DNA of 64,000 nt from Streptococcus sp. oral taxon 056 str. F0418 (GTDB lineage: Bacteria > Bacillota > Bacilli > Lactobacillales > Streptococcaceae). Numbering within the stretch: the stretch's first letter is position 1; every line of letters starts with the position of its first letter. This document shows, piece by piece, positions 10,205 through 19,491 of the stretch. The position numbers and the translations under genes were made by a program. The stretch lies in assembly GCF_000220065.1 (NCBI RefSeq), contig NZ_AFQU01000001.1:62001-126000 (forward strand), given 5' to 3'. The notes below the pieces were generated by a model, which worked only from the letters and a program-made list of their open reading frames with translations, had not been told where the DNA came from and ran no database searches.

Positions 10205-10973
10205 CCATACCTGGGTGATTTGTGCCTATGGCAAAAGTGAATTTTTAGAAGCTTGTATCCTGTCTTTGCAAGCTCAAACCTTGCAATCAAAGATAATCTG
10301 CTATAGCTCAACACCGCTGGATTCAATCAAGCAGCTGTGCCAGATGTATAGTGTTCCTTTTTACACGAAAGAAGGAGGAGGTATTGGTAAGGACTGGAAC
10401 AATGCCCTTTCCTTTGTTGAGACTTCTTATGCTACCATTGCTCATCAAGATGACTACTATGAGCCAGCTTATCTAGAAGCAGTGATGCAGAAGATAGAGC
10501 AGTCTAAAGACATTCTCATTGTCTATACAGATTATTTTGAAGAGAAAAATGGAGTCAAAATTCTGGCTAATACTAATCTGAAAATCAAGACTCTCATGCT
10601 AAAAACCATGAATCTGATGCCGGCCAGCCGTTTTTGGAGAAATCGGGTCCTAGCTTTTGGCAATCCCATTTCCTGTCCGGCGGTGACTTACAACTTAGAG
10701 GCATTAAGGGATTTTCGATTTGATGAGAAAATGCGTGTGAGTCTGGATTGGTATGCTTGGTACACGATTAGCGCCTATAAGGGTCGCTTTGCTTATATTT
10801 CTGAGAAGCTTATGTGCCACCGGATTCATGGAGAGTCCGAAACAACCAAGACTATTTCTGATAATACGCGAACCAAAGAGGACTTGTTCATGTATCAGCT
10901 TTTCTGGCCCAAGTGGATGGCTAATCTGATAAATAAAGCATATATGAAGAGTCAGAATTCTAACTCGAATTAA
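10194..10973 (+). CDS. GT2 glycosyltransferase
   Basis: A 259-residue protein that starts MKNNHTWVICAYGKSEFLEA. The GT2 acceptor/metal region reads ATIAHQDDYYEPAYL, and a late SLDWYAWYTIS segment also fits rhamnosyltransferase-like GT2 enzymes. I chose ATG 10194 over GTG 10185. Either way it overlaps the end of the DUF2304 gene, indicating coupled translation. It likely adds a side-chain sugar of the wall polysaccharide; specificity cannot be read from sequence. Confidence 0.75.
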   Translation: MKNNHTWVICAYGKSEFLEACILSLQAQTLQSKIICYSSTPLDSIKQLCQMYSVPFYTKEGGGIGKDWNNALSFVETSYATIAHQDDYYEPAYLEAVMQKIEQSKDILIVYTDYFEEKNGVKILANTNLKIKTLMLKTMNLMPASRFWRNRVLAFGNPISCPAVTYNLEALRDFRFDEKMRVSLDWYAWYTISAYKGRFAYISEKLMCHRIHGESETTKTISDNTRTKEDLFMYQLFWPKWMANLINKAYMKSQNSNSN

Positions 10974-10998
10974 TATAGGAATTTTACAAGGAAAGCAT

Positions 10999-11938
10999 AT
11001 GAATGATTTAATATCTGTGGTTGTAACTTGTTACAACCATGAAGACTATATAGAACAATGTCTGCGCAGTATTTTTGGACAGACTTATCGGAATATTGAG
11101 TTGATAGTCATAGACGATGGTTCTTCTGACCATTCTGCTGGGATCATAAAGACACTGTCTTAACAGACTCACCTTTTCCAACGCATTTTGAAAGACATGA
11201 AAATATGGGATTAGTAAAAAGCAGAAACAAAGGGCTATCTTTGATAAAAGGCGAGTTTTTTTTATTTGTTGATAGCGATAATTTTTTAGATATAGATTTT
11301 ATTGAAAAATGTTATCAAAAGCTCCAATTATGCCAAGCAGATATTGCTTACAGTGATTTATATGATCCAGATCATAATACAATGTTTTTGAAATCTAAGA
11401 CATACCAACTCTCCACTTTTTTAGAAAGAAGCTATATAGATAGTTGCTCATTAGTTCGAAACTCTGTTCGTAAAAATGCGTTATATGATATAAACTTGAA
11501 TAATAAGAAGATGGAAGATTATGATTTTTGGTTAAATTTGATTATCAACAATAATGCGAAACCAGTTTATGTAGAGAATACAAAATTGAACTATCGCGTG
11601 ATCGAAAATTCTATGTCTAAGAGAGATTCCACCAAATATTACTTTGAGATTTATTTACAGATTTTATCTAAATACCAAATAAGCTTCCTAATGAAATTTA
11701 TCATGCCCTGAGTAAGAATATATTTACACTAGAAAGACGCTTGGATGAGCTGATAAAGCATATGGATGGGGTGACAGACTATGTACTTGAGTTACAGGAG
11801 GAGCAGGAGCAATCACAGAAAAGTTTGGCTTCCATGAAGGAACGCTTAAGAACTATGAAAGATAAGCGAGATGAGGCGATTCAAGAGCAGTTCCATATTC
11901 GTCGCTCAATTTCCTATCGGGTCTGGTTACACCGCTGA
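10999..11938 (+). pseudogene. N-terminal GT2 and coiled-coil part of a large glycosyltransferase, frameshifted
   Basis: From ATG 10999 (AAGGAAAG upstream) a GT2 domain reads NDLISVVVTCYNHEDYIEQ and IDDGSSDHS, then stops at 11161. The frame resumes as ENMGLVKSRNKGLSLIKG and FVDSDNFLD and is lost again near 11680. A third piece, ALSKNIFTLERRLDELIKHM, leads into a charged coiled coil ending near 11930. A last shift at the GGG run 11919-11921 would join PLKYLGQIV to the 12007 frame. With one base restored at each of about 11155, 11680 and 11920, this and the next entry form a single protein of about 990 residues. Confidence 0.7.
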
Positions 11939-12006
11939 AATATCTGGGGCAGATTGTCAAAAATCCTTGTCGTATCAAGAGTGTTCTGATTCAGATTAAG
12001 CACCAG

Positions 12007-13962
12007 TTGATTAGCTTAAAACGGAAAGCAAAATCTCCCAAAGTATATTATTATCAATGGCTACGTGATTTTCAGCGGAAAAAGGCCATGAATGCAAATG
12101 GCGAAAAGGTCTTGGTTTATGTTATTTTTGAATCTGAACCACGCTTGCAGCAGTATAAGATTATTTTCTTAGAAAAATTAGCAACTTTAGCTGACAAAAC
12201 TCTCATTATCGTAAACGGTGGTTTAGTTGCAGAAGATTTAGAAATCTTGGAGTCGTTTGGGCAAGTTTTGGTACGAGAGAACACTGGATATGATACAGCG
12301 GCTTTTCGCAAAGGCATACTTACTCTTGGAAAGGAAAAACTGCGACATTGTAGCCAGCTCATACTTGTTAATGATACCAATATTGGCCCTATGAGAGATT
12401 TAGCAGGCGTCTTTCAGACTATGGCTGTTAAAAATATTGATTTTTGGGGAATCTCCTACGGTGAGATTCAGGAGGATATCATAGGTTTTAATCGTTATGG
12501 CTATATTCCAAATCATCTACAGTCTTATTTTTTGGTGATTGAACCTTTGCTGCTTCAGTCCGAAGAATTCTACGACTATTGGCAAATGCTGACTGACACG
12601 GATTCACGGGAAGAAGCAATCGGAAAGCATGAAACGACTTTTACTAAGTACTTTGCTGACTTGGGCTATCGTTACGATGCCTTGGTTCATGAAAATCGGG
12701 ATTCGGCTATGTATATTCATCCGTTGAAGATGCTAAAAGCAGGCAGTCCTCTGATTAAATATAGTTCTTTGAAGAATTACGATGATCAACAGTTTTTATG
12801 GCAAGGTCTGGAAAGAGAGTCAGAGGTTCCTGATGTATTGGGCTATGTTCGGGAGAGGACAGATTATCCAGTAGAAATTCTTGAGAATATCGTTCAAAAA
12901 TTTAAAGCGGTGCCTCGTGATCAATATATTCTCATCATTGACGGTGTAGAGAACATCATTCCGCAGTGTACGCGCTACCGTGTGTTCAATAAGGCAGAGC
13001 AGCTTAGAAAGAATGGCTTTGCTGTGAAAGTGGTTAATGCGTCTGAGTTTAGTCTGGCTCAGGCTCAGTATGCCAGCCACATTATCATCTATCAAGCACC
13101 TTGGTCTGTTCATCTCCAACTTTTGTGTGATTTAGCACATAAAGAACAGAAGCCGGTTTATTATGATATTGATGATCTGGTCTTTGATACCTTTTATACA
13201 AATCAACTTAGCTATACACAAAGTTTAACCGAAAAAGAGAAAGAAAACTATGATGCTATGGTGCAGAATTATGGGGAAATGCTGGCATCTTGTGATGGTG
13301 CTATTACCTCCACAAATCAGCTAAAAGAGGAATTGCTCAAATACAAGGACTCCGTCCTGCTGAATCGTAATCTGGCGTCCAGCGAATTGATTGCGGTTAG
13401 CTCGCAGTTCTTGAAGGAAGACTTTGGTGTAGACGATAGAATCAAAATCGGTTATTTCTCTGGTTCCATCAGCCACAATGAAAACTTTGAACTAATCAAG
13501 CCGACTATCAAAGAAGTGCTAGACAACTACCCATCCGTGGAGCTTCATATTGTAGGGCACTTGGATATCCCGCAGGATATGAAACAATATTCGCAGCGTA
13601 TTATCGTCCATGAGTATGTGGACTGGAAGTTCTTGCCTCAGTTGATTAGTCAAGTTGATATTAATCTAGCCCCGCTTGTTGACTCAGTCTTTAATCGAGC
13701 CAAATCAGAAATCAAGTGGTTAGAAGCAGCATTAGTCAAGGTTCCGACAGTGTCTAGTCATATTGGTGCCTTTACAGATATGGTAATTGATGGTCAGACA
13801 GGCTTGCTGGCTAGAGATGATGAGTGGAAAGAAAAGTTGGAAAGTTTGATTCTTTCTGTAGAACTTCGCAGAGAATTGGCAGAAAATGCTTATGCTTTTG
13901 TGTTAGAAAATTGCAGTATAGATAAAAAAGATGAAATGGTGACTTATTTTGAAAAGAAATAA
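12007..13962 (+). CDS. RgpF-like domain plus GT4 glycosyltransferase (C-terminal part of a multidomain enzyme)
   Basis: A 651-residue open frame. Its first codon is TTG without a ribosome site, and homologous coding sequence continues upstream, so it is probably the rear of the gene beginning at 10999. Residues 30-300 resemble the rhamnan-synthesis F domain (VLVRENTGYDTAAFRKGIL, LVNDTNIGP, DFWGISYGE), also seen in the 22371 gene. Residues 300-650 form a GT4 domain (YYDIDDLVFDT, IGYFSGSISHNENFELI, LAPLVDSVFNRAKSEIKWLE). It probably polymerises or decorates the wall polysaccharide. The domain order GT2, coiled coil, RgpF, GT4 is unusual. Confidence 0.75.
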   Translation: MISLKRKAKSPKVYYYQWLRDFQRKKAMNANGEKVLVYVIFESEPRLQQYKIIFLEKLATLADKTLIIVNGGLVAEDLEILESFGQVLVRENTGYDTAAFRKGILTLGKEKLRHCSQLILVNDTNIGPMRDLAGVFQTMAVKNIDFWGISYGEIQEDIIGFNRYGYIPNHLQSYFLVIEPLLLQSEEFYDYWQMLTDTDSREEAIGKHETTFTKYFADLGYRYDALVHENRDSAMYIHPLKMLKAGSPLIKYSSLKNYDDQQFLWQGLERESEVPDVLGYVRERTDYPVEILENIVQKFKAVPRDQYILIIDGVENIIPQCTRYRVFNKAEQLRKNGFAVKVVNASEFSLAQAQYASHIIIYQAPWSVHLQLLCDLAHKEQKPVYYDIDDLVFDTFYTNQLSYTQSLTEKEKENYDAMVQNYGEMLASCDGAITSTNQLKEELLKYKDSVLLNRNLASSELIAVSSQFLKEDFGVDDRIKIGYFSGSISHNENFELIKPTIKEVLDNYPSVELHIVGHLDIPQDMKQYSQRIIVHEYVDWKFLPQLISQVDINLAPLVDSVFNRAKSEIKWLEAALVKVPTVSSHIGAFTDMVIDGQTGLLARDDEWKEKLESLILSVELRRELAENAYAFVLENCSIDKKDEMVTYFEKK

Positions 13963-13979
13963 AAGTCGAGAACATTTTC

Positions 13980-15248
13980 TTGTTACTAGCAAGCGTGTTT
14001 GTCCTAGCTTTTATGATTGTGCAACCGATTAATAGGGTGCCTGATGAGAGCAACCATGCTCGTATGACATGGGAAATTTTCCATAAGTCAACTAATCGAA
14101 GTTTTAAATGGATGGATGAGCTGCCATCCGCACCAGATGTGACATTTAAAGAGTATCAGAGACTCTTTTCGGAGAAGATTGATCTGTCGCAGGAAGAGTT
14201 TGCCTTTGGATTTAATCTCAAGACCATCTTTTTCCTGCCACAGTTGATAGGAATGTCTTTAGGGAGCTTCATTTATCCGTCTGTTGGTTTGATTGTGATG
14301 ATGGGACGACTTTTTAATACCTTAGCTTACATTTTCGGTGTTTACTTCCTGATAAAATACTTCAAGTATGGCAAAAAAGCCCTGCTTTTCCTGTCTCTCC
14401 TACCCATTATGGTACAGCAGGCGGCCTCTCTGTCTTATGATGTCATGAACTATCTAGAGATTATGCTGGCGATTGGCTTTCTGACTAACATTGCCTACTC
14501 TAAACAATTCAGCAACAGGAATGTGCTGGAACTCTTGGTGATTTCTATCGGTCTTTTTGTTACCAAACCAAACAATGTTCTTTTGCTGGGTTTGCTGCCT
14601 TTCGTTGAGTTTGAGTTTGAAGGATTTCTTGCGGTCCTGAATAAGCCGTTTGTTGCAACCAAAGCTTTTGTAGCTTGTTATCTCCCTATCTTCTATGTAC
14701 TTGGCTTTGCGACTTTCTTTCTTGTCTTGCATTTGGCTTTTCGTAATCAGGGCGGGCTCGTGCACTATGGACAAGTTTTGTTGAATACGCTCTTTAAGCA
14801 AAGTGTTAATGGCGACTTGAATACGATTTTGACAATTGGTATGTTTGGCTTTTTGGGGAATTTTACTATCCAGCTGCTACTTTGGTTGATTTTTATTGAT
14901 GTAGCTGTTTTGGCACTCCTCTTTTTGCAGTCGCAAAAAGATTTTATGACCAAGGGGTATACAGTCACGTCATGTTACCTATTTGTTGTTCAGGTGATTG
15001 CTATCATATCTATTATGTATTTGCAGTGGACACCGATTGTTCTTGGGAAGGGTGCAATGATCTCGGTTGGTGCTCAAGGGCGTTACTTTACACCTTTTCT
15101 AATCCTGTTCTTGCCAGCTGTGGCCAATCTAGGAATATTGGAGATTAAAGAAAAAGTAGTAAATCGGATGATGATTGGAACACTAGTAGCCAACTTCTTG
15201 ATTGCACTCTACTTGATGTTGCCTTTTTATTGGAATTTATTAGGATAA
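13980..15248 (+). CDS. DUF2142-type polytopic membrane protein
   Basis: A 422-residue protein with about 10 membrane segments and the DUF2142 landmark QPINRVPDESNHARMTWEI near the N-terminus, plus SVGAQGRYFTPFLILFLPA near the C-terminus. The only in-frame start is TTG 13980, with no clear ribosome site. A more natural start, MKRNKSREHF at 13949, lies in another frame, so the 5' end may contain one more indel. It follows the multidomain glycosyltransferase gene by 17 bp. Role in the locus is unknown. Confidence 0.72.
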   Translation: MLLASVFVLAFMIVQPINRVPDESNHARMTWEIFHKSTNRSFKWMDELPSAPDVTFKEYQRLFSEKIDLSQEEFAFGFNLKTIFFLPQLIGMSLGSFIYPSVGLIVMMGRLFNTLAYIFGVYFLIKYFKYGKKALLFLSLLPIMVQQAASLSYDVMNYLEIMLAIGFLTNIAYSKQFSNRNVLELLVISIGLFVTKPNNVLLLGLLPFVEFEFEGFLAVLNKPFVATKAFVACYLPIFYVLGFATFFLVLHLAFRNQGGLVHYGQVLLNTLFKQSVNGDLNTILTIGMFGFLGNFTIQLLLWLIFIDVAVLALLFLQSQKDFMTKGYTVTSCYLFVVQVIAIISIMYLQWTPIVLGKGAMISVGAQGRYFTPFLILFLPAVANLGILEIKEKVVNRMMIGTLVANFLIALYLMLPFYWNLLG

Positions 15249-15251
15249 GCT

Positions 15252-16486
15252 ATGAAAAAAACGATATTATTCATTTCACCGACTGGAACGCTTGATAATG
15301 GAGCTGAAATATCCATTGTCAATTTGATGGAATACTTGGACCAGACAGGCCATCAGGTTATCAATGCGATTCCGGATTATCATGTAGCTACTCAGCAGAA
15401 CTATATTTCTCATTTGACAGCAATTGGCATTGAAACTCTATCCCTGTCTTCTATCAATGGTGGTGGGAGGATGCGCCGGGTGGTTTGCCAGGCAGTCCGA
15501 CATCTATAGTGTACTCTTATCAAGAGAACACCTCTGTACTCAGAAAAATTCTGATAGAGCGGAAGATTGATCTAGTGATAACCAATACGGTCAATATGTT
15601 TCAAGGAGCAGTAGCTGCGGCTTGTGAGAATATTCCGAATTATTGGCTGATTCATGAATTTCCTGACGGGGAATTTGGCTACTATAAGGAGAAACTGGAC
15701 TTTATCAGCGATTATTCCCAAGAGATATTCGCGGTGAGAGGAGCTTTGCAGAGACAACTGCAAGAACTATTATCAGAAAGAAAGGTATTACCTTTTGTTC
15801 CCTATACGAAAATAAGTCCTACTGAGACTGGAGATAAGGATCAAGCAGAGAGACGTATAGTATCTGTCGGTCGTCTGACAGAGCGGAAAAATCAATTAGA
15901 ATTGATAAAAGCCTACGCCAAATTGCCTCAGCCAAGGCCAGCACTGGTCTTTATCGGTGCTTGGGATGAGGACTACAAGAAAAAATGTGATGCCTGCATC
16001 TCAGAATATCAGTTGGGTAATATCAGTTTTTTAGGCTACAAGGACAGTCCTTGGGCAGAGGTGACAGCAGCAGATTTGGTAGTCTTTCCATCTGCGATGG
16101 AGACCTTCGGTTTGGTCTATATTGAGGCGATAGTGAATGGCTTGCCAACCATTCTCTCCGATAACCCAGAACATCTGTCTGCTTATGAGATTCTTGAAGA
16201 AGGCTGGCTTTATAATTCTGGTGATATTGAGCAGTTGGCAGAGAAGATTAGCAAGGCCTTGGTAGACTTTGAGTCCTTCAAAGATCAACTGGTAGCTAAT
16301 TTAGGTAAGATTCAGGAGCATTATACGCTTCAGAACGCCTATCAAGAATTATTGGAAAAAGAGCAAGTCAGAGCTAATTCCATACGCCATATCAGTTGCT
16401 TATTGGATACTGATATACTGCCTCAACGACCCAACTCTTTTCTTAAAGGAGTAAAGAGGAAGCTTCTTTCTATAATAAGGGGTTAA
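15252..16486 (+). pseudogene. GT4 glycosyltransferase, one frameshift; paralogue of the 20711 gene
   Basis: Frame 1 (MKKTILFISPTGTLDNGAE) becomes nonsense after LSLSSIN at about 15457. The second frame reads WWWEDAPGGLPGSPTS and then VITNTVNMFQGAVAAACEN to 16486. One extra base in the AAT before TGGTGGTGG restores about 411 residues. The GT4 donor-site motifs are present: VGRLTERKNQLELIKAY, and VVFPSAMETFGLVYIEAI with its E-x7-E. The intact 20711 protein has the same opening, the same QWWWPE segment and the same NTVNVFQGAMAAACEK, so the two are duplicates flanking rgpA-D. Confidence 0.78.
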
Positions 16487-16490
16487 TTAA

Positions 16491-16530
16491 GAAGGACGAG
16501 TATAGTTGCGGCTATTCTCCGTCTTTTTTG
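16491..16530 (+). terminator. Probable terminator before rgpA
   Basis: GGACGAGTATAG pairs imperfectly with CTATTCTCCGTC around TTGCGG, followed by TTTTTTG. Confidence 0.6.
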
Positions 16531-16533
16531 TAT

Positions 16534-16562
16534 TATACAAATGCATTAGAAAATGGTATAAT
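16534..16562 (+). promoter_or_regulatory. Promoter of the rgpA-F operon
   Basis: TATACA (16534-16539) and TATAAT (16557-16562) are 17 bp apart, with TGG directly before the -10 (extended -10). It lies between the terminator and the rgpA start, 37 bp upstream of ATG 16599. Confidence 0.65.
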
Positions 16563-16598
16563 AATCTAGATTGCAATAAATTTGAATCGGAGAAGAAT

Positions 16599-17747
16599 AT
16601 GCAACATATCTTTATCATTGGAAGTCGTGGTCTTCCTGCAAAATACGGAGGCTTTGAAACCTTTGTAGAAAAATTAGTTGAACATCAAGTATCTTCTCAG
16701 TTGCAATATCATGTTGCCTGTTTGTCAGACCAAGAAACAGGACAGCATACCATGAATAAAGGTGTGGATTGTTTTAGTATTAAAGCGCCTAAACTAGGGC
16801 CAGCTAGAGTGATTGCCTATGATATGCTGGCTATTCGCTATGCTTTAAAAATGGTCAAAGAACAAAACATTGAATCACCTATTTTCTACATTTTAGGAAA
16901 TACGATTGGTGCCTTTATTGCACCTTTTGCCAAAAGGATTCATCAAGCAGGCGGGACATTTTTTATCAATCCAGATGGTCTTGAATGGAAGCGGGCTAAG
17001 TGGCCTAAACCCGTTCAGTCTTATCTTAAGTACTCAGAAAAGCTGATGACCAAGCATGCTGATTTGGTTATATGCGATAATCAAGGTATTGAATCCTATA
17101 TCCAGAATGCCTATCCTTGGTCTAAAACGACTTTTATTGCTTATGGTACAGATCTTAAACTTTCTAGCTTGACTGATCAAGATGAGAAAGTTCGGAATTT
17201 CTTCGGAAAATGGCAGAGCAAAGAGAAGGAGTATTATCTGATTGTTGGTCGTTTTGTGCCGGAGAATAACTATGAGACCATAATCCGAGAGTTTATGATT
17301 TCAAATACCAAGCGGGATTTACTAATCATCTGCAATCATGAAGGAAATGCCTATTTTGAAGAATTGCGACAGAAAACGAACTTTGATCGAGATAAGAGGA
17401 TCAAATTTGTAGGGACGGTCTATGACCAAGATTTATTGAAATATGTGCGCAATCATGCTTTTGCTTATCTTCATGGCCATGAAGTTGGAGGGACCAATCC
17501 AGGTTTACTTGAGGCTCTGGCTCAAACTGATCTCAACTTAGTTTTAGGTGTGGATTTTAACCGAAAAGTAGCAAAAGAAACGGCTCTCTACTGGAAAAAA
17601 GAGCAGAATAGTTTAACTGACTTGATAGACCAAGTGGACAGTCAAAAAGACTTTTCTAATCTAGGCCAAATAGCCAAGCAAAATATGAAAGATAATTATA
17701 CTTGGGAAAAGATTGTCGGCGAATATGAGGAGTTATTCTTATCATGA
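16599..17747 (+). CDS. rgpA: Rhamnosyltransferase RgpA/Cps2T-like (DUF1972 + GT4)
   Basis: 382 residues from ATG 16599 (GGAGAAG upstream); a longer frame from 16506 would overlap the promoter and is rejected. The N-terminal DUF1972 domain reads IIGSRGLPAKYGGFETFVEK. The GT4 part has YYLIVGRFVPENNYETII and LHGHEVGGTNPGLLEAL. Family members add the first beta-1,4-linked rhamnose to lipid-linked GlcNAc to start the rhamnan chain. The length matches S. mutans RgpA. It ends 4 bases inside the next gene, so translation is coupled. Confidence 0.9.
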   Translation: MQHIFIIGSRGLPAKYGGFETFVEKLVEHQVSSQLQYHVACLSDQETGQHTMNKGVDCFSIKAPKLGPARVIAYDMLAIRYALKMVKEQNIESPIFYILGNTIGAFIAPFAKRIHQAGGTFFINPDGLEWKRAKWPKPVQSYLKYSEKLMTKHADLVICDNQGIESYIQNAYPWSKTTFIAYGTDLKLSSLTDQDEKVRNFFGKWQSKEKEYYLIVGRFVPENNYETIIREFMISNTKRDLLIICNHEGNAYFEELRQKTNFDRDKRIKFVGTVYDQDLLKYVRNHAFAYLHGHEVGGTNPGLLEALAQTDLNLVLGVDFNRKVAKETALYWKKEQNSLTDLIDQVDSQKDFSNLGQIAKQNMKDNYTWEKIVGEYEELFLS

Positions 17748-18685
17748 AAGTAAATATCTTGTTGTCCACCTACAATGGTGAGCAATACCTGAAAGAGCAG
17801 GTTGAAAGTATCCAGCAACAAACCTATCAAAATTGGCAACTTTTTATCCGAGACGATGGCTCATCGGATGGAACTGTTGCAGTTATTCAAGGATTGGTAG
17901 CTCAGGATCCACGTATTCACTTTATCAATGAAAATCAGATTGAAAATTTTGGAGTCATAAAGAGTTTTCACACTCTCTTAAAATATGAGAAAGCAGACCT
18001 TTACTGCTTTAGTGACCAAGATGATGTCTGGCTCCCTGATAAGATTGCGCTTCAAGTGGCAGAAGCAGAGAAATATCTTCAAGATAAGCCGTTACTGCTT
18101 TATACGGATTTAAAAGTAGTGGATGAAAACCTGACTGTTCAGCACGAAAGTATGATTCGTACTCAGTCAGATCATGCAAATACAGAACTGGTACAAGAGT
18201 TGACAGAAAACACTGTAACAGGTGGAGTAGCCATGATCAATCACGCCTTGGCTGAATTATGGACAGGGCAAGAAGCCCATGACCTTATTATGCATGACTG
18301 GTATTTAGCCTTGCTGGCTTCTGCCTTTGGAAAACTTGTCTATATTGATAAGCCAACTGAGCTTTATCGTCAGCATAGCAGTAACGTTTTGGGGGCACGT
18401 ACTCTTAGAAAAAGGGTGAAAAACTGGGTTCGGCCCCATGTGCTTTTTGCTAAGTATTGGCAACTTATCAAGGCTAGTCAAGAGCAAGCAAAAAATTTAT
18501 TAGATCTGTCTTTGAGCCCTGAAAATAAAGAATTAATTGAAAACTTTGTGACTATCATGGACGTGTCGTTTAGGGAACGATTAGCACGTATACGCAAATA
18601 TGGCTACCGTAAGAATCGTGCTTTTCACACTTGTGTTTTTACAACCTTGATATTGACAAAGTTTGCATATAGAGGTAAAAAATAA
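17744..18685 (+). CDS. rgpB: Rhamnosyltransferase RgpB-like (GT2)
   Basis: A 313-residue GT2 protein. It begins KVNILLSTYNGEQYLKEQVE, carries the metal motif CFSDQDDVWLPDKI, and has the late segment DWYLALLASAFGKLVYID. This is the conserved second gene of streptococcal rhamnan operons; RgpB extends the rhamnose chain. It overlaps rgpA by 4 bp (ATGA) and rgpC by one base. Assignment rests on motif and gene order. Confidence 0.9.
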   Translation: MKVNILLSTYNGEQYLKEQVESIQQQTYQNWQLFIRDDGSSDGTVAVIQGLVAQDPRIHFINENQIENFGVIKSFHTLLKYEKADLYCFSDQDDVWLPDKIALQVAEAEKYLQDKPLLLYTDLKVVDENLTVQHESMIRTQSDHANTELVQELTENTVTGGVAMINHALAELWTGQEAHDLIMHDWYLALLASAFGKLVYIDKPTELYRQHSSNVLGARTLRKRVKNWVRPHVLFAKYWQLIKASQEQAKNLLDLSLSPENKELIENFVTIMDVSFRERLARIRKYGYRKNRAFHTCVFTTLILTKFAYRGKK

Positions 18686-19491
18686 TGTTTGACGTTTTTA
18701 GTCAGAAAAATCGAATTTTATTACGAGAGTTAATTAAAACGGACTTTAAATTACGCTATCAAGGATCAGCAATAGGCTATCTTTGGTCTATTTTGAAGCC
18801 CTTGATGACCTTTAGTATTATGTATATCGTCTTCATCCGTTTCTTGCGCTTAGGTGGAGACGTTCCTCATTTCCCAGTTGCTTTGTTATTAGCCAATGTT
18901 ATTTGGGGATTTTTCTCAGAAGCAACTTCTATGGGGATGGTATCGGTTGTTAGTCGTGGTGATCTTTTGCGTAAGCTAAACTTTTCAAAGCATATTATTG
19001 TCTTGTCAGCTATTTCAGGTGCAGCCATTAATTTCGCTATCAATTTAGTCGTGGTCTTGATTTTCTCGCTCTTTAATGGAGTGACCTTCAGCTGGTCGGC
19101 TTTGATGGTAATCCCTCTCTTTTTTGAATTGTTTTTGATGGCAACAGGGTGTGCTCTGATCTTATCAACTTTCTTTGTCCGCTTCCGTGATTTATCTCAA
19201 ATATGGGAAGTAGTGCTACAAGCCGGCTTATATGCGACACCAATTATTTATCCCATTACATTTATTGCGGACCGAAATCTATGGGCTGCCAAATTAGTTA
19301 TGATGAATCCTCTGGCTCAGATTATCCAAGACATGCGTTATTTCTTGATTGATAAGGCCAATACACCTGTCTGGCTTTTGGTTGAAAATAAGCTTTTGGT
19401 TCTTGTTCCTTATGTATTGCCAATTCTTATTTTCCTAGCTGGCTTTGCTTACTTTAACAAACATGCTAAGAAATTTGCGGAGATTCTCTAA
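18685..19491 (+). CDS. rgpC: Polysaccharide ABC exporter permease RgpC
   Basis: A 268-residue ABC-2 type permease with six membrane segments. The N-terminal RELIKTDFKLRYQGSAIGYLWS signature is typical of TagG/Wzm-like permeases. With RgpD it would export lipid-linked rhamnan across the cytoplasmic membrane. It sits directly between rgpB and rgpD with one-base overlaps. Confidence 0.92.
   Translation: MFDVFSQKNRILLRELIKTDFKLRYQGSAIGYLWSILKPLMTFSIMYIVFIRFLRLGGDVPHFPVALLLANVIWGFFSEATSMGMVSVVSRGDLLRKLNFSKHIIVLSAISGAAINFAINLVVVLIFSLFNGVTFSWSALMVIPLFFELFLMATGCALILSTFFVRFRDLSQIWEVVLQAGLYATPIIYPITFIADRNLWAAKLVMMNPLAQIIQDMRYFLIDKANTPVWLLVENKLLVLVPYVLPILIFLAGFAYFNKHAKKFAEIL

Noticed and set aside
16506..16598. 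Longer start for rgpA
   Set aside because: The extension covers the TATAAT promoter and lacks a ribosome site; ATG 16599 fits family length.
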